DNA from: an uncultured Muribaculum sp.
Lineage (GTDB): Bacteria; Bacteroidota; Bacteroidia; Bacteroidales; Muribaculaceae
NCBI RefSeq assembly: GCF_910583865.1
Contig: NZ_CAJTYX010000003.1
Coordinates: 1-64,000 of the forward strand
DNA length: 64,000 nucleotides
Direction of reading: 5' to 3'
In this document: positions 34,243-42,589 of the stretch, in pieces
Layout of the letters: the number at the start of each line of letters is the position of its first letter
How positions within the stretch are numbered: position 1 is the first letter of the stretch
Translations under genes and position numbers: made by a program
Notes under the pieces: model-generated
What the model was told of the DNA's origin: nothing
Database searches by the model: none
The model's input: the letters and a program-made list of their open reading frames with translations, nothing else

Positions 34243-34274
34243 AAAAAAGAAGAGATGTCTCACGACATCTCTTC
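34243..34274 (-). terminator. Intrinsic terminator of the candidate small RNA
   Basis: A perfect 11-bp stem (34249-34259 with 34264-34274), 4-nt loop and TTTTTT on the minus strand at 34243-34248. Confidence 0.75.
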
Positions 34275-34314
34275 CCGTTTAAACCTTTATCTTAATCTAA
34301 TACTATGAAAAACA
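34243..34314 (-). ncRNA. Candidate small RNA (about 70 nt)
   Basis: A minus-strand unit with its own promoter (34321-34351) and an intrinsic terminator formed by GAAGAGATGTC/GACATCTCTTC with six U residues (34243-34274). The predicted transcript has an A/U-rich 5' part of about 40 nt and then the terminator stem, and has no room for a protein. It lies between the convergent end of the DUF3943 gene and the helicase gene. Function unknown. Confidence 0.55.
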
Positions 34315-34320
34315 CACTTG

Positions 34321-34351
34321 CAAAGGTAGGCATGCCTAATGACATGTGCAA
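34321..34351 (-). promoter_or_regulatory. Minus-strand promoter of the candidate small RNA
   Basis: On the minus strand TTG (34349-34351), a 20-nt spacer and TACCTTTG (34321-34328) fit the Bacteroides promoter consensus. Confidence 0.6.
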
Positions 34352-34578
34352 GTATTACGCACCCCTTTTAACGTAAATTAGGCTAATTGGCATTGCTTTG
34401 GTGGATTTTTTTTCTGATTTTAACAGTTCGATGGGGCTGCCTCGTTGAACGATGAGATATAAAGCATATTGTGTCTTAAAAACCGCTCAATTGTTTTTTG
34501 TTCCCAACGTGTACTCATTTTTGACTGAGCGCCTATATACTCATACATACTCATGCCCCGGCAAAACTCAAATAAATA

Positions 34579-34610
34579 TTTGGCTTTGCCCTTGACTTAT
34601 TCTATCTTTG
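34579..34610 (+). promoter_or_regulatory. Consensus promoter for the DEAD-box helicase
   Basis: TTTG (34579-34582), 20-nt spacer, TATCTTTG (34603-34610), 22 bp before the start codon. Confidence 0.7.
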
Positions 34611-34632
34611 TACTTCAAACCCACAAACAGAC

Positions 34633-35949
34633 ATGGAACTACAAGAAATACTGGCTGCTATCCGCACACGTATGGGCATCAATAAGCTCAATCCTATGCA
34701 GGAAGCCGCAATTTCGTCGCCCTCGTCGGACGTAGTGATTTTGTCGCCTACAGGAAGCGGCAAAACATTGGCCTTTACTGCAATGATGCTCTCCACGCTG
34801 CAAAAACCATACGGAGAGATTCAAGGTGTGGTCGTAGCTCCGTCGAGGGAGCTGGTGATGCAGATTTTCCGCATTGTCCGAGAACTTGCGTCCGGATATA
34901 AGGTTGTGGCCCTTTATGGCGGCCATTCCATGATCGACGAGAAGAACTCACTTTCTCCGATGCCCGATATAGTAGTGGCTACGCCGGGACGATTACTCGA
35001 CCATGTGATGCGCAAGCAGATAGACCTTTACACCACGCGTGTGCTCGTGCTTGACGAATATGACAAGTCACTGGAACTTGGATTCCATGATGAGATGAAG
35101 AAGCTGCTGCGAGTGATGCCGCGACGCGAACGCACCATACTGACCTCTGCCACACGTCTGACTGACATCCCCGAATTCCTGAAACTCGGTCAAACAGCAA
35201 CGATAGATTGCTTGGAGAAGTCGGCCGACCTGCGGTCGCGAATGCAGATAGTGGAGGTCGAGAGTCCATCAAAAGACAAACTTGACACGCTCACAGACCT
35301 TATGCGGTCGCTTCCCGACGGTCGCGTGATAATCTTTGTCAACCATCGTGAGAGTGCCGACAGGGTCTACCGCCACCTAAAAGGAGCAGGGTTGCCGGTA
35401 GGCCTATATCATGGTGCATTGGAACAGAACGATAGGGAAAAAGCCGTCGATCTTCTCAACAATGGCTCGACACCTGTTCTGGTGAGCACCGATCTCGGGG
35501 CGCGCGGTCTCGACATAGACTCGGTAAGCGCCATAGTGCACTACCATATGCCTCTATCGCAAGAGACGTGGACTCACCGCAACGGGCGCACCGCACGTGT
35601 CGACGCCACCGGCACGGTCTATGTCCTCGCTTCGGAATCCGACACTATTCCCGACTACATAGTGTTCGACCGATCATATTCTCCTACAGGCCATTCCGAC
35701 AATCCAATCCGTGCATCTGCCGAAACTCTCTATTTCAATGCGGGAAAGAAAGAGAAGATATCAAAAGGCGACATAGCGGGGTTTATCATAAAACAGGGCG
35801 GCGTGGATCCCGCCGGAGTGGGACGCATAGTAGTGCGCGACCATAATGCAATAGCCGCCGTTCCTGCCGGCATGGCAGACGGGTTGGCGGTTCGCCTGTC
35901 TGCGCAAAAGCTGAAAGGCAAGAAAGTAAGGGTGTCTGTTATGAGATGA
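34633..35949 (+). CDS. DEAD-box family RNA helicase (DEYD variant)
   Basis: A 438-aa ATP-dependent helicase. Motif I SPTGSGKT is at residues 38-45. Motif II is DEYD rather than DEAD (VLVLDEYDKSLELGF), motif III is TSATRL, and the second RecA domain has STDLGARGLDI and HRNGRTAR. The C-terminal ~70 residues hold a small basic domain (GDIAGFIIKQGGVDPAGVGRI, resembling the RNA-binding domain of DbpA-like helicases). Probably acts in ribosome assembly or RNA decay. Own promoter. Confidence 0.92.
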   Translation: MELQEILAAIRTRMGINKLNPMQEAAISSPSSDVVILSPTGSGKTLAFTAMMLSTLQKPYGEIQGVVVAPSRELVMQIFRIVRELASGYKVVALYGGHSMIDEKNSLSPMPDIVVATPGRLLDHVMRKQIDLYTTRVLVLDEYDKSLELGFHDEMKKLLRVMPRRERTILTSATRLTDIPEFLKLGQTATIDCLEKSADLRSRMQIVEVESPSKDKLDTLTDLMRSLPDGRVIIFVNHRESADRVYRHLKGAGLPVGLYHGALEQNDREKAVDLLNNGSTPVLVSTDLGARGLDIDSVSAIVHYHMPLSQETWTHRNGRTARVDATGTVYVLASESDTIPDYIVFDRSYSPTGHSDNPIRASAETLYFNAGKKEKISKGDIAGFIIKQGGVDPAGVGRIVVRDHNAIAAVPAGMADGLAVRLSAQKLKGKKVRVSVMR

Positions 35950-35963
35950 ATCATTTATTTTTG

Positions 35964-35971
35964 TAATTTTG
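35964..35971 (+). promoter_or_regulatory. -7 element ahead of the SPOR-domain gene
   Basis: TAATTTTG matches TAnnTTTG and lies 19 bp before the ATG at 35991. No TTTG is placed correctly upstream. Confidence 0.4.
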
Positions 35972-35990
35972 CAGTCATTAATGTAACATT

Positions 35991-36518
35991 ATGAATATAC
36001 GCAAATCCAGGTTCTTGAAATTGCTATCATTGAGGTGCTTCATGACAGCGGTACTCGCTATAGCCGCCACTTTTTCGGCTACGTATGCCCAGACTACGGA
36101 TGACACCACCGCCTTGTGCCGCCCTTCAATTGAAGAGCATATCGCAGCCGACAGCATCATAATAATAAGGATGCCTGACGCCCTCAGGGAGCGCCTGCGT
36201 GCCACCGAAGCTAACGAGCAGGAACAAGCACGCACTGTGGCGCACGGACGTACAGGAGGATACCGTATACAAATATTCGCTGACAATAATCCGCGTACAG
36301 CCAAGAACGAGGCACGTACACGGGCACGCAATGTGGTATCGCGTTTTGCCGACTACCCCTCGTATGTGGAATACAAGGCCCCGTATTGGCGCACACGCAT
36401 AGGTAATTTCCGCACGCATGACGAGGCCGACAAAGCCGCTGCTGAAATTAAGGAAGCTTTCCCGGGATATAGCCGTGAGATAAGAGTGGTGCGCGACCGG
36501 ATTATTGTAGGCGAATAA
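35991..36518 (+). CDS. SPOR-domain periplasmic protein
   Basis: A 175-aa protein with a signal peptide (ends ATFSATYAQ, about residue 34), a short linker and a C-terminal SPOR domain (about residues 85-175) showing YRIQIFADNN, the internal helix AKNEARTRARNVVSRF and YWRTRIGNFRTHDEADKA. SPOR domains bind denuded peptidoglycan at division sites. folE begins 28 bp downstream. Confidence 0.85.
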   Translation: MNIRKSRFLKLLSLRCFMTAVLAIAATFSATYAQTTDDTTALCRPSIEEHIAADSIIIIRMPDALRERLRATEANEQEQARTVAHGRTGGYRIQIFADNNPRTAKNEARTRARNVVSRFADYPSYVEYKAPYWRTRIGNFRTHDEADKAAAEIKEAFPGYSREIRVVRDRIIVGE

Positions 36519-36546
36519 ACAGGAAAAACAACCGCAGACTGACATT

Positions 36547-37119
36547 ATGCAGGATCAGGACATGGTTATCGAGGAGATAGCCCGACACTACAGAGCCATC
36601 ATAGAGCTTATCGGAGAGAATCCCGACCGTGAAGGATTGAAAAAAACGCCCGTTCGGGCAGCTAAGGCATTATATTATGCCACACAAGGCTACCGACAAG
36701 ACGCTTCGGAGGTAATGAAGCAGGCTATATTCGAATATGCAGGATCACGCATGATAGTGGTGCGCGACATCGAGTTCTACTCCTTCTGTGAACACCATAT
36801 ATTGCCGTTCTTCGGCAAAATATCCGTAGGCTACATCCCTGACGGAAACATGATCGGGCTATCAAAACTCGCAAGAGTGGTCAACGTCTACGCCCGACGC
36901 CTACAGGTGCAGGAACGCCTTACCGCCGAGGTCACCCGTGAGATAAGCCGCACGCTCGGAGCAAAGGGAGTGATGGTAGTGTGTCGCGCCGAACACCTTT
37001 GCATGAAAATGCGCGGTGTGGAGAAGCAGGACAGCTCCACTGTCACGATGGACTATGACGGAGTGTTTGCCGACGATGCTTCGTTAAGGCAGGAATTTCT
37101 TTCTCTCATAGATAACTGA
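36547..37119 (+). CDS. folE: GTP cyclohydrolase I
   Basis: A 190-aa FolE, the first enzyme of tetrahydrofolate synthesis. Zinc ligands are seen in FCEHHILPF and VVCRAEHLCMKMRGV, the latter with the Cys-x2-His pattern. IGLSKLARVVNVYARRLQVQERLT is the conserved core. Length typical. The next gene starts 7 bp downstream. Confidence 0.96.
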   Translation: MQDQDMVIEEIARHYRAIIELIGENPDREGLKKTPVRAAKALYYATQGYRQDASEVMKQAIFEYAGSRMIVVRDIEFYSFCEHHILPFFGKISVGYIPDGNMIGLSKLARVVNVYARRLQVQERLTAEVTREISRTLGAKGVMVVCRAEHLCMKMRGVEKQDSSTVTMDYDGVFADDASLRQEFLSLIDN

Positions 37120-37126
37120 TAATAAT

Positions 37127-38401
37127 ATGGCCAGATCCAACGACACGGTGCGTATCGGCGTACCTTTCCTCCTTGTCTCCACTCTTTTTCTCGCCTGGGG
37201 ACTTGCCAACAATATGAATGATACGCTTCTTGCCGCTTTCCGGCGCATAATGTCAATGAGCGATCTGCAGACATCGATGGTGCAGTTCGCGTTCTTCGGC
37301 GCATATGCCTGCGTGGCACTTCCTGCAGCGTTGTTCATTCGGAGATATACCTATAAGTCTGGTATCATACTGGGATTGCTGCTCTATGCCTGCGGAACAA
37401 TGCTCTTTTATCCGGCAGGAGAAACGGCGAGCTACCCGTTTTTCCTTTTTGCCATTTATGTCATGGCATGCGGATGCGCCGTGTTGGAGACAACCGCCAA
37501 TCCCTACATATTGTCGATGGGCGAACGCGAGAATGCCACACGAAGGCTCAACATTGCCCAGACGTTCAATCCGGTGGGAGCCGTATGCGGCATACTTATA
37601 AGCCGCCACTTCATACTGTCGGAACTTAACGCCGCCGATGCCGCCGAACGTGGTGACATGTCGGCAACCGAGCTGATGAGCATACAGAGCCATGAGTTGT
37701 CGGCCATATCGGGTACCTACATGATAATCGGTATTGCCCTGTTGGGACTTCTTGCCCTTATAATGTTTGCCCGTATGCCCAAGTTCAAGGACGAGACGGA
37801 ATCTGCTCCCGTGAGGGACACATTGCACCGTTTGTGGCGTAAGAGGTCGTATCGATTCGGTGTCGTAGCCCAGTTCTTCTATGTAGGTGTGCAGACATGC
37901 GTATGGTCGTTCACCATACGTTACGTAATGTCCGAGCTTCATTGTCTTGAAAAAGAGGCTTCAATGGTGTTTCTATACTCCATATTGGCGTTCACACTAT
38001 TCCGGTTCATGTTCACGTGGCTCATGAAGTATGTGGCCCCAGTGCGTTTGCTCATGTACGCATCGGCAGTGGCGATCATCCTGACCGCGTGTGTGGTCAC
38101 TATGTCAGGAATGGTATCTGTGGTGGCCCTTGTGGGTATATCCGCTACGATGTCGCTGATGTTCCCCACCATCTACGGAATCGCGCTCGAAGGGATGAGT
38201 CCGGCCGACAATAAGATTGCCGCTTCAGGATTGATAATGGCGATTCTCGGTGGCGCTTTGCTGACACCACTGCAAGCCTGGATTTCCGATATCGCCGGTA
38301 TATCGGCATCTTTCATAGTGTCGTTGCTCTGCTTCGTGGTGATACTTGGTTATGCCTCGTCGATAATTGTCTCACGCAAAAAATCTACCATCTATGGCTG
38401 A
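37127..38401 (+). CDS. fucP: FucP-like sugar:proton symporter (MFS)
   Basis: A 424-aa major facilitator with twelve predicted helices. LAWGLANNMNDTLLAAFRRI, QFAFFGAYACVALPA, CGCAVLETTANPYI and ARRLNIAQTFNPVG-like sequence (RRLNIAQTFNPVG) are hallmarks of the FucP (fucose/glucose/galactose) family. The substrate cannot be read from sequence, but the two genes downstream (a sugar kinase/nucleotidyltransferase and GDP-L-fucose synthase) make L-fucose plausible. The stop overlaps the next start by 8 bp. Confidence 0.88.
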   Translation: MARSNDTVRIGVPFLLVSTLFLAWGLANNMNDTLLAAFRRIMSMSDLQTSMVQFAFFGAYACVALPAALFIRRYTYKSGIILGLLLYACGTMLFYPAGETASYPFFLFAIYVMACGCAVLETTANPYILSMGERENATRRLNIAQTFNPVGAVCGILISRHFILSELNAADAAERGDMSATELMSIQSHELSAISGTYMIIGIALLGLLALIMFARMPKFKDETESAPVRDTLHRLWRKRSYRFGVVAQFFYVGVQTCVWSFTIRYVMSELHCLEKEASMVFLYSILAFTLFRFMFTWLMKYVAPVRLLMYASAVAIILTACVVTMSGMVSVVALVGISATMSLMFPTIYGIALEGMSPADNKIAASGLIMAILGGALLTPLQAWISDIAGISASFIVSLLCFVVILGYASSIIVSRKKSTIYG

Positions 38402-39557
38402 AAATAAAAAGAAAGTATTCGTTTCAGGATGCTACGACATGCTCCACTCCGGGCATGTGGCATTTTTCAAGGAGGCGTCGCGATATGGCGACCTCTATGT
38501 AGGCATCGGTTCTGACAAGACCATCGAGGATTTGAAACACAGAAAGACCGTATACTCCGAAAAGGAGCGCCTTTATATGGTGAAGTCCATCCGCTATGTG
38601 ACGGATGCTTACATAAATCCGGGGAGCGGAATGCTTGATTTCCTCGAGACAATCGACCGAGTCAACCCCGACATATTCGTGGTGAACTCCGACGGAGGCT
38701 CCGACCTTAAACGTGAATTGTGTCGTAAGCGTGGCATAGAATACGTCGAACTGGAGCGCGTGCCGGATGCGGGACTTGAAGCTCGCTCGACCACATCGCT
38801 GCGAAAGGGAGTGAAGTCACATCTGCCATATCGCGTCGACATAGCAGGCACGTGGATCGATCAGCCTTATGTGTCTGAGCATGGAGCCGGGTGGGCCATC
38901 ACCATGTCGATAGAGCCTACCGTGGAATTCATGGAGAGAGGCGGCATGTCGACTTCAACCCGCAACGCCGCCAAGAAAATCTGGCCCTACGAACTTCCGA
39001 ATTACAATGAGGAGATGCTCGCACGCCTGCTTTTCTGTTTCGAGAACGACCCGGAGAACAAGGGCCATATCTCCGGAGCGCAGGATGCGATAGGCATATG
39101 CATGTCCGGACTTAACCGGCATTTCTATGATGGCCACTATTGGCCATCCAGAATTGAATCATGTCATGATGAGGAGATACTTTCATGGCTTGAGGAGCAT
39201 ATCGTGCTTGTTCCAATGTTCCCGAGACGTCCGGGATGTTCGGTTGTCGAAGGGAAGGATATCACTTCCGAGAAGGTGCGCCGGCTTACCGGTGCAGCCG
39301 ACCGCTGCTGGGATGCTATCATAAGGCGCGACTTGCATGATTTCGCTAATGCATTCCGCGACTCGTTTGATGCGCAGACAGCCATGTTCCCGGCCATGAT
39401 ACAACCGGGAGTACAAGAATACATCGATCGGTGGAGCAATCGTGCTCTCGCATGGAAGATGCTCGGCGCGGGCGGTGGTGGTCATCTTGCTCTCGTAGTC
39501 GATGAGATTCCACAGGATGACGATATAATACAGATAAAGATAAGAAGAAAAGAGTAG
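38394..39557 (+). CDS. Fused cytidylyltransferase-like / GHMP-kinase-like enzyme
   Basis: A 387-aa two-domain protein. Residues 1-135 are a cytidylyltransferase-like nucleotidyltransferase with GCYDMLHSGH (12-21, the HxGH motif) and a C-terminal TTSLRKG. Residues 140-387 resemble GHMP sugar kinases: motif 1 PYRVDIAGTWIDQPY (about 145), a glycine/serine loop GGMSTSTRNAA (about 183-193), GHISGAQDAIGI and motif 3 GAGGGGHLAL (about 357-366). ATG 38394 was chosen because it gives MAENKKKVFVSG and only an 8-bp overlap with fucP. It may phosphorylate and activate a sugar, possibly fucose or a heptose; the substrate is unproven. Confidence 0.8.
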   Translation: MAENKKKVFVSGCYDMLHSGHVAFFKEASRYGDLYVGIGSDKTIEDLKHRKTVYSEKERLYMVKSIRYVTDAYINPGSGMLDFLETIDRVNPDIFVVNSDGGSDLKRELCRKRGIEYVELERVPDAGLEARSTTSLRKGVKSHLPYRVDIAGTWIDQPYVSEHGAGWAITMSIEPTVEFMERGGMSTSTRNAAKKIWPYELPNYNEEMLARLLFCFENDPENKGHISGAQDAIGICMSGLNRHFYDGHYWPSRIESCHDEEILSWLEEHIVLVPMFPRRPGCSVVEGKDITSEKVRRLTGAADRCWDAIIRRDLHDFANAFRDSFDAQTAMFPAMIQPGVQEYIDRWSNRALAWKMLGAGGGGHLALVVDEIPQDDDIIQIKIRRKE

Positions 39558-39579
39558 ACAAATTTCAAAAGCATCTGCT

Positions 39580-40521
39580 ATGGAAAAAAATTCGAAGATT
39601 TATGTTGCCGGACACAGAGGAATGGTCGGTTCTGCCATTGTCCGGGAACTGAAACGTCAGGGTTATAATAACATCATAACCCGCACACACAAGGAACTCG
39701 ATCTCATAAACCAACAGGCCGTAGATGATTTTTTCGCAGCCGAGAAACCGGACTATGTGTTCCTTGCCGCAGCCAAAGTGGGTGGCATAGAGGCTAACCA
39801 GTCGGCACTCGCCGATTTCATGTACGACAACATGATGCTTGAGATGAACGTTATCCATGCCGCATGGAAAAATGGCGTCAAAAAATTGGAATTCCTTGGC
39901 TCGTCATGTATCTATCCAAGGATGGCTCCCCAGCCTATGCCTGAATCATGCTTGCTCACTTCGGAACTTGAAAAAACCAACGAAGCATATGCGCTTGCAA
40001 AGATCTCAGGACTGAAATACTGCGAGTTTCTCAACCGTCAATATGGCACCGATTATATCTCAGTGATGCCCACGAACCTTTATGGTCCTAATGACAATTA
40101 CCATCCGACTCATTCTCATGTGCTTCCCGCGCTTATACGCCGCTTCCATGAAGCCAAAGAAGCCGGTCTGGAGGAAGTGACTTGCTGGGGTGACGGTACT
40201 CCGTTGAGGGAGTTCCTTTATGTCGATGACCTCGCCAATCTATGCGTGTTCCTCATGAACAACTACTCAGGCAACGAAACTGTGAATGCCGGTACCGGGA
40301 AGGAACTTACCATAAAGGAGCTTACCGAGCTTGTGGCCAAGACCGTAGGCTATAATGGCACGATACTTTGGAATACCGAAATGCCCAACGGCACCCCTCG
40401 CAAATTGCTCGATGTCAGCAAGGCGAAAGCTTTGGGATGGACCTACAAGACCGAACTTCCGGAGGGTGTAAAACTCGCCTACGAGGATTTCCTTTCAAAT
40501 CCCATGCGCGCAGAGCGCTGA
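39580..40521 (+). CDS. fcl: GDP-L-fucose synthase
   Basis: A 313-aa short-chain dehydrogenase/epimerase-reductase that converts GDP-4-keto-6-deoxymannose to GDP-L-fucose. It shows GHRGMVGSAI (Rossmann loop, about residues 11-20), SSCIYPRMAPQPMPE, the catalytic Tyr-x3-Lys in EAYALAKI, and GDGTPLREFLYVDD. Gives GDP-fucose for glycan or capsule synthesis. Follows the fusion enzyme after 22 bp and is followed by a strong hairpin. Confidence 0.95.
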   Translation: MEKNSKIYVAGHRGMVGSAIVRELKRQGYNNIITRTHKELDLINQQAVDDFFAAEKPDYVFLAAAKVGGIEANQSALADFMYDNMMLEMNVIHAAWKNGVKKLEFLGSSCIYPRMAPQPMPESCLLTSELEKTNEAYALAKISGLKYCEFLNRQYGTDYISVMPTNLYGPNDNYHPTHSHVLPALIRRFHEAKEAGLEEVTCWGDGTPLREFLYVDDLANLCVFLMNNYSGNETVNAGTGKELTIKELTELVAKTVGYNGTILWNTEMPNGTPRKLLDVSKAKALGWTYKTELPEGVKLAYEDFLSNPMRAER

Positions 40522-40537
40522 CATGCATTCAAGTTAT

Positions 40538-40584
40538 AAACGTTGTCCCGGCTGATCCTAATTAGGATATCCGGGACAACGTTT
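40538..40584. terminator. Strong bidirectional hairpin between fcl and sodB
   Basis: AAACGTTGTCCCGG pairs perfectly with CCGGGACAACGTTT (14 bp). The loop itself contains the perfect palindrome ATCCTAATTAGGAT, so the stem is unusually long. It lies between convergent genes. Confidence 0.8.
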
Positions 40585-40707
40585 ATTCTGCAAATCCATA
40601 GAAACGAATAGGGGGTGTCGCTCTCACGAGTTCTACCCCCGGCATTCATCACATTATGCTAAAAGTGCGATTTATAGATGTATTTATTGCAAATAGAGCT
40701 GATTAAA

Positions 40708-41301
40708 TTATTTTACCGTATACCGAGATGAGACTACATCCCAATCTATGATGTCCCACAGCCGATGAAGAGCATCGGCACGACGGTTCTGGAAATCGAG
40801 ATAATAGGCATGCTCCCACACATCGAAACAGAGTAAGGGATTAAGGCCCTGCGTCAGAGGATTGGCGGCATTCGGACCTTGCGTTATGAATAGGCGTCCA
40901 TCCTTATCCTGCGACAGCCATACCCATCCTGATCCAAAAAGTCCTACACCGGCTTTTTCAAAAAGTTTCTTGAACTCGTCGAACGAACCGAAGTCACGCG
41001 TGATAGCTTCGGCCAAAGCCCCCTCAGGCTCGCCTCCTCCGTCGGGAGAGAAAGAGAAGAAATAAAAGATATGATTCCAGGCCTGTGACGCGTTGTTGAA
41101 CAACGGCCCGTCGGATGTCTTTATAATCTCTTCGAGAGGTGTGTCCTCCCACTCCGTATCACGGATAAGATTATTGAGATTGTCGATATAAGCTTTCTCA
41201 TGCTTACCCCAATGGTAGCTGATGGTTTCGGCGCTGATGGCAGGTTCGAGTGCATCGGAAGCATACGGGAGCTTCGGTTGGCTATATACATTTGTTTCCA
41301 T
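40708..41301 (-). CDS. sodB: Superoxide dismutase (Fe/Mn)
   Basis: A 197-aa SOD of the Fe/Mn family. Metal ligands are visible in ISYHWGKHEKAY (two His), NNASQAWNHIFYF and LLCFDVWEHAYYLDFQ (Asp and His). A Gly-Ser rather than Gly-Gln near the centre (GLFGSGWVWL) is normal for the family. It lies downstream of the cusBAC operon on the same strand, and a terminator-like hairpin directly abuts its ATG. Confidence 0.94.
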   Translation of the reverse strand: METNVYSQPKLPYASDALEPAISAETISYHWGKHEKAYIDNLNNLIRDTEWEDTPLEEIIKTSDGPLFNNASQAWNHIFYFFSFSPDGGGEPEGALAEAITRDFGSFDEFKKLFEKAGVGLFGSGWVWLSQDKDGRLFITQGPNAANPLTQGLNPLLCFDVWEHAYYLDFQNRRADALHRLWDIIDWDVVSSRYTVK

Positions 41302-41302
41302 A

Positions 41303-41348
41303 AAAAAACGTTATTCGGAAGATTTATATGTTCATCTGTCCGAATAAC
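41303..41348 (-). terminator. Terminator-like hairpin abutting the sodB start
   Basis: On the minus strand GTTATTCGGA (41339-41348) pairs with TCCGAATAAC (41310-41319) around a 19-nt loop, then CGTTTTTTT runs straight into the sodB ATG. It would terminate the cus operon transcript or work as an attenuator for sodB. The whole gap between cusC and sodB is only 79 bp. Confidence 0.65.
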
Positions 41349-41380
41349 GCTAAAAGGCATGGTATGGTTCAAGCTGAGAC

Positions 41381-42589
41381 TCAGTATTGAGGGGCGTAAC
41401 GTGCTATCCTCGCCATCGACTGTTGGTATCGGTATTGTATTTCGAGCATCCGTAGTATCGCGTCGGTATATGAGGCCGATTCGATAAGATATGTCATCAT
41501 GCTTATCTGCCCTCCGTCGAGTGCGCGGAGGAGAAGTCTGGGAGTAGACGAACCTTCAAGCACTTTACGATAAGACTCATATCGTTGTTGCATATTCATT
41601 GCTTCAGCATGTAGAGCGTCGATTGATGCCTTCTGTTCTATGGCCTGTTGCTCGGCACGGGCTTGCTCTGCCAGACTCTCCAGCCGTGCGGCTTCCGCTT
41701 TCCCGCGAGAGGAAAATACGGGTATTGAAAGTCCGGCTACGAATCCATGGAAAGGCGTCCCGTCCTCGTGGGCGAAATGATATCCCGCAGTGAGCGAAGG
41801 CAACGCGCGCCGACGTTCGGCATCGCTTCGCGCACGTGATGCTTCCGCCAGGATTCGTGACTGCTCAATCTCCGGCATGGCTGATGAGTTCGCGCTATAT
41901 AGAGCCAATGGGTGGAGAATTTCGTCAGGGTATCCGTCAATAGCACGCAGAATGACCTTGGCGCTGTCGGACGAGCCGACGAATGATCCTATTGCCGACA
42001 AGCAACGTGCACGCTCCACGTCTATCTCGCTCTGTCGGGAAAGCACTTCAAGCCGCTCGATTCTCAATTTCTCCACATCGAGGACTGTTATTTCATTACG
42101 TAGTGCCCCCTTTGTCGCGATTTCAAGCAGAGAGTCGATGCATGCTATCCGGCGCGACATCACATCGGCACATTTACGTATATAGACCCCGTCGACGAGC
42201 AACATACGCGCGGTTTCTTTCGCATCGTTGATCTGTACCTGCCTGGAGGCGTCGATGGCCTGCGAACGTAATCTCGCTTCACGGCGTAATGCCCCGTAGA
42301 CTCCGGGCCACTCCATCGACTGGCTTATAGTAATGTCCGTCTTATTGCCGGCCTCTCCGGCACTCCACATATATCCGCCCTCGATTTCCGGATCCGGCAG
42401 AGTGGCGGCGGAGCGTAACGACTCACGTTCGGCCTCTCTCGCGTAGTAGTCGCTCTTAAGTCCCGGATTCATAGTTATCATCCGATCGACGAGCGAATTG
42501 AAGTTATCAGCGTGCGCATGCATTATCGCCGACGTAGCGACAGCCGCTATGATAACCCGTAGATATTTATTTCTTGCGACGCTGCGCAT
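41381..42589 (-). CDS. cusC: CusC-like TolC-family outer-membrane efflux protein
   Basis: A 402-aa outer-membrane factor with signal peptide (MRSVARNKYLRVIIAAVATSAIMHAHA-like, about 27 residues) and long coiled-coil helices typical of TolC proteins (YYAREAERESLRSAATLPDPE near the N-terminus). A partner of the RND pump encoded upstream and overlapping it by 23 bp. The third gene of cusBAC. Confidence 0.88.
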   Translation of the reverse strand: MRSVARNKYLRVIIAAVATSAIMHAHADNFNSLVDRMITMNPGLKSDYYAREAERESLRSAATLPDPEIEGGYMWSAGEAGNKTDITISQSMEWPGVYGALRREARLRSQAIDASRQVQINDAKETARMLLVDGVYIRKCADVMSRRIACIDSLLEIATKGALRNEITVLDVEKLRIERLEVLSRQSEIDVERARCLSAIGSFVGSSDSAKVILRAIDGYPDEILHPLALYSANSSAMPEIEQSRILAEASRARSDAERRRALPSLTAGYHFAHEDGTPFHGFVAGLSIPVFSSRGKAEAARLESLAEQARAEQQAIEQKASIDALHAEAMNMQQRYESYRKVLEGSSTPRLLLRALDGGQISMMTYLIESASYTDAILRMLEIQYRYQQSMARIARYAPQY

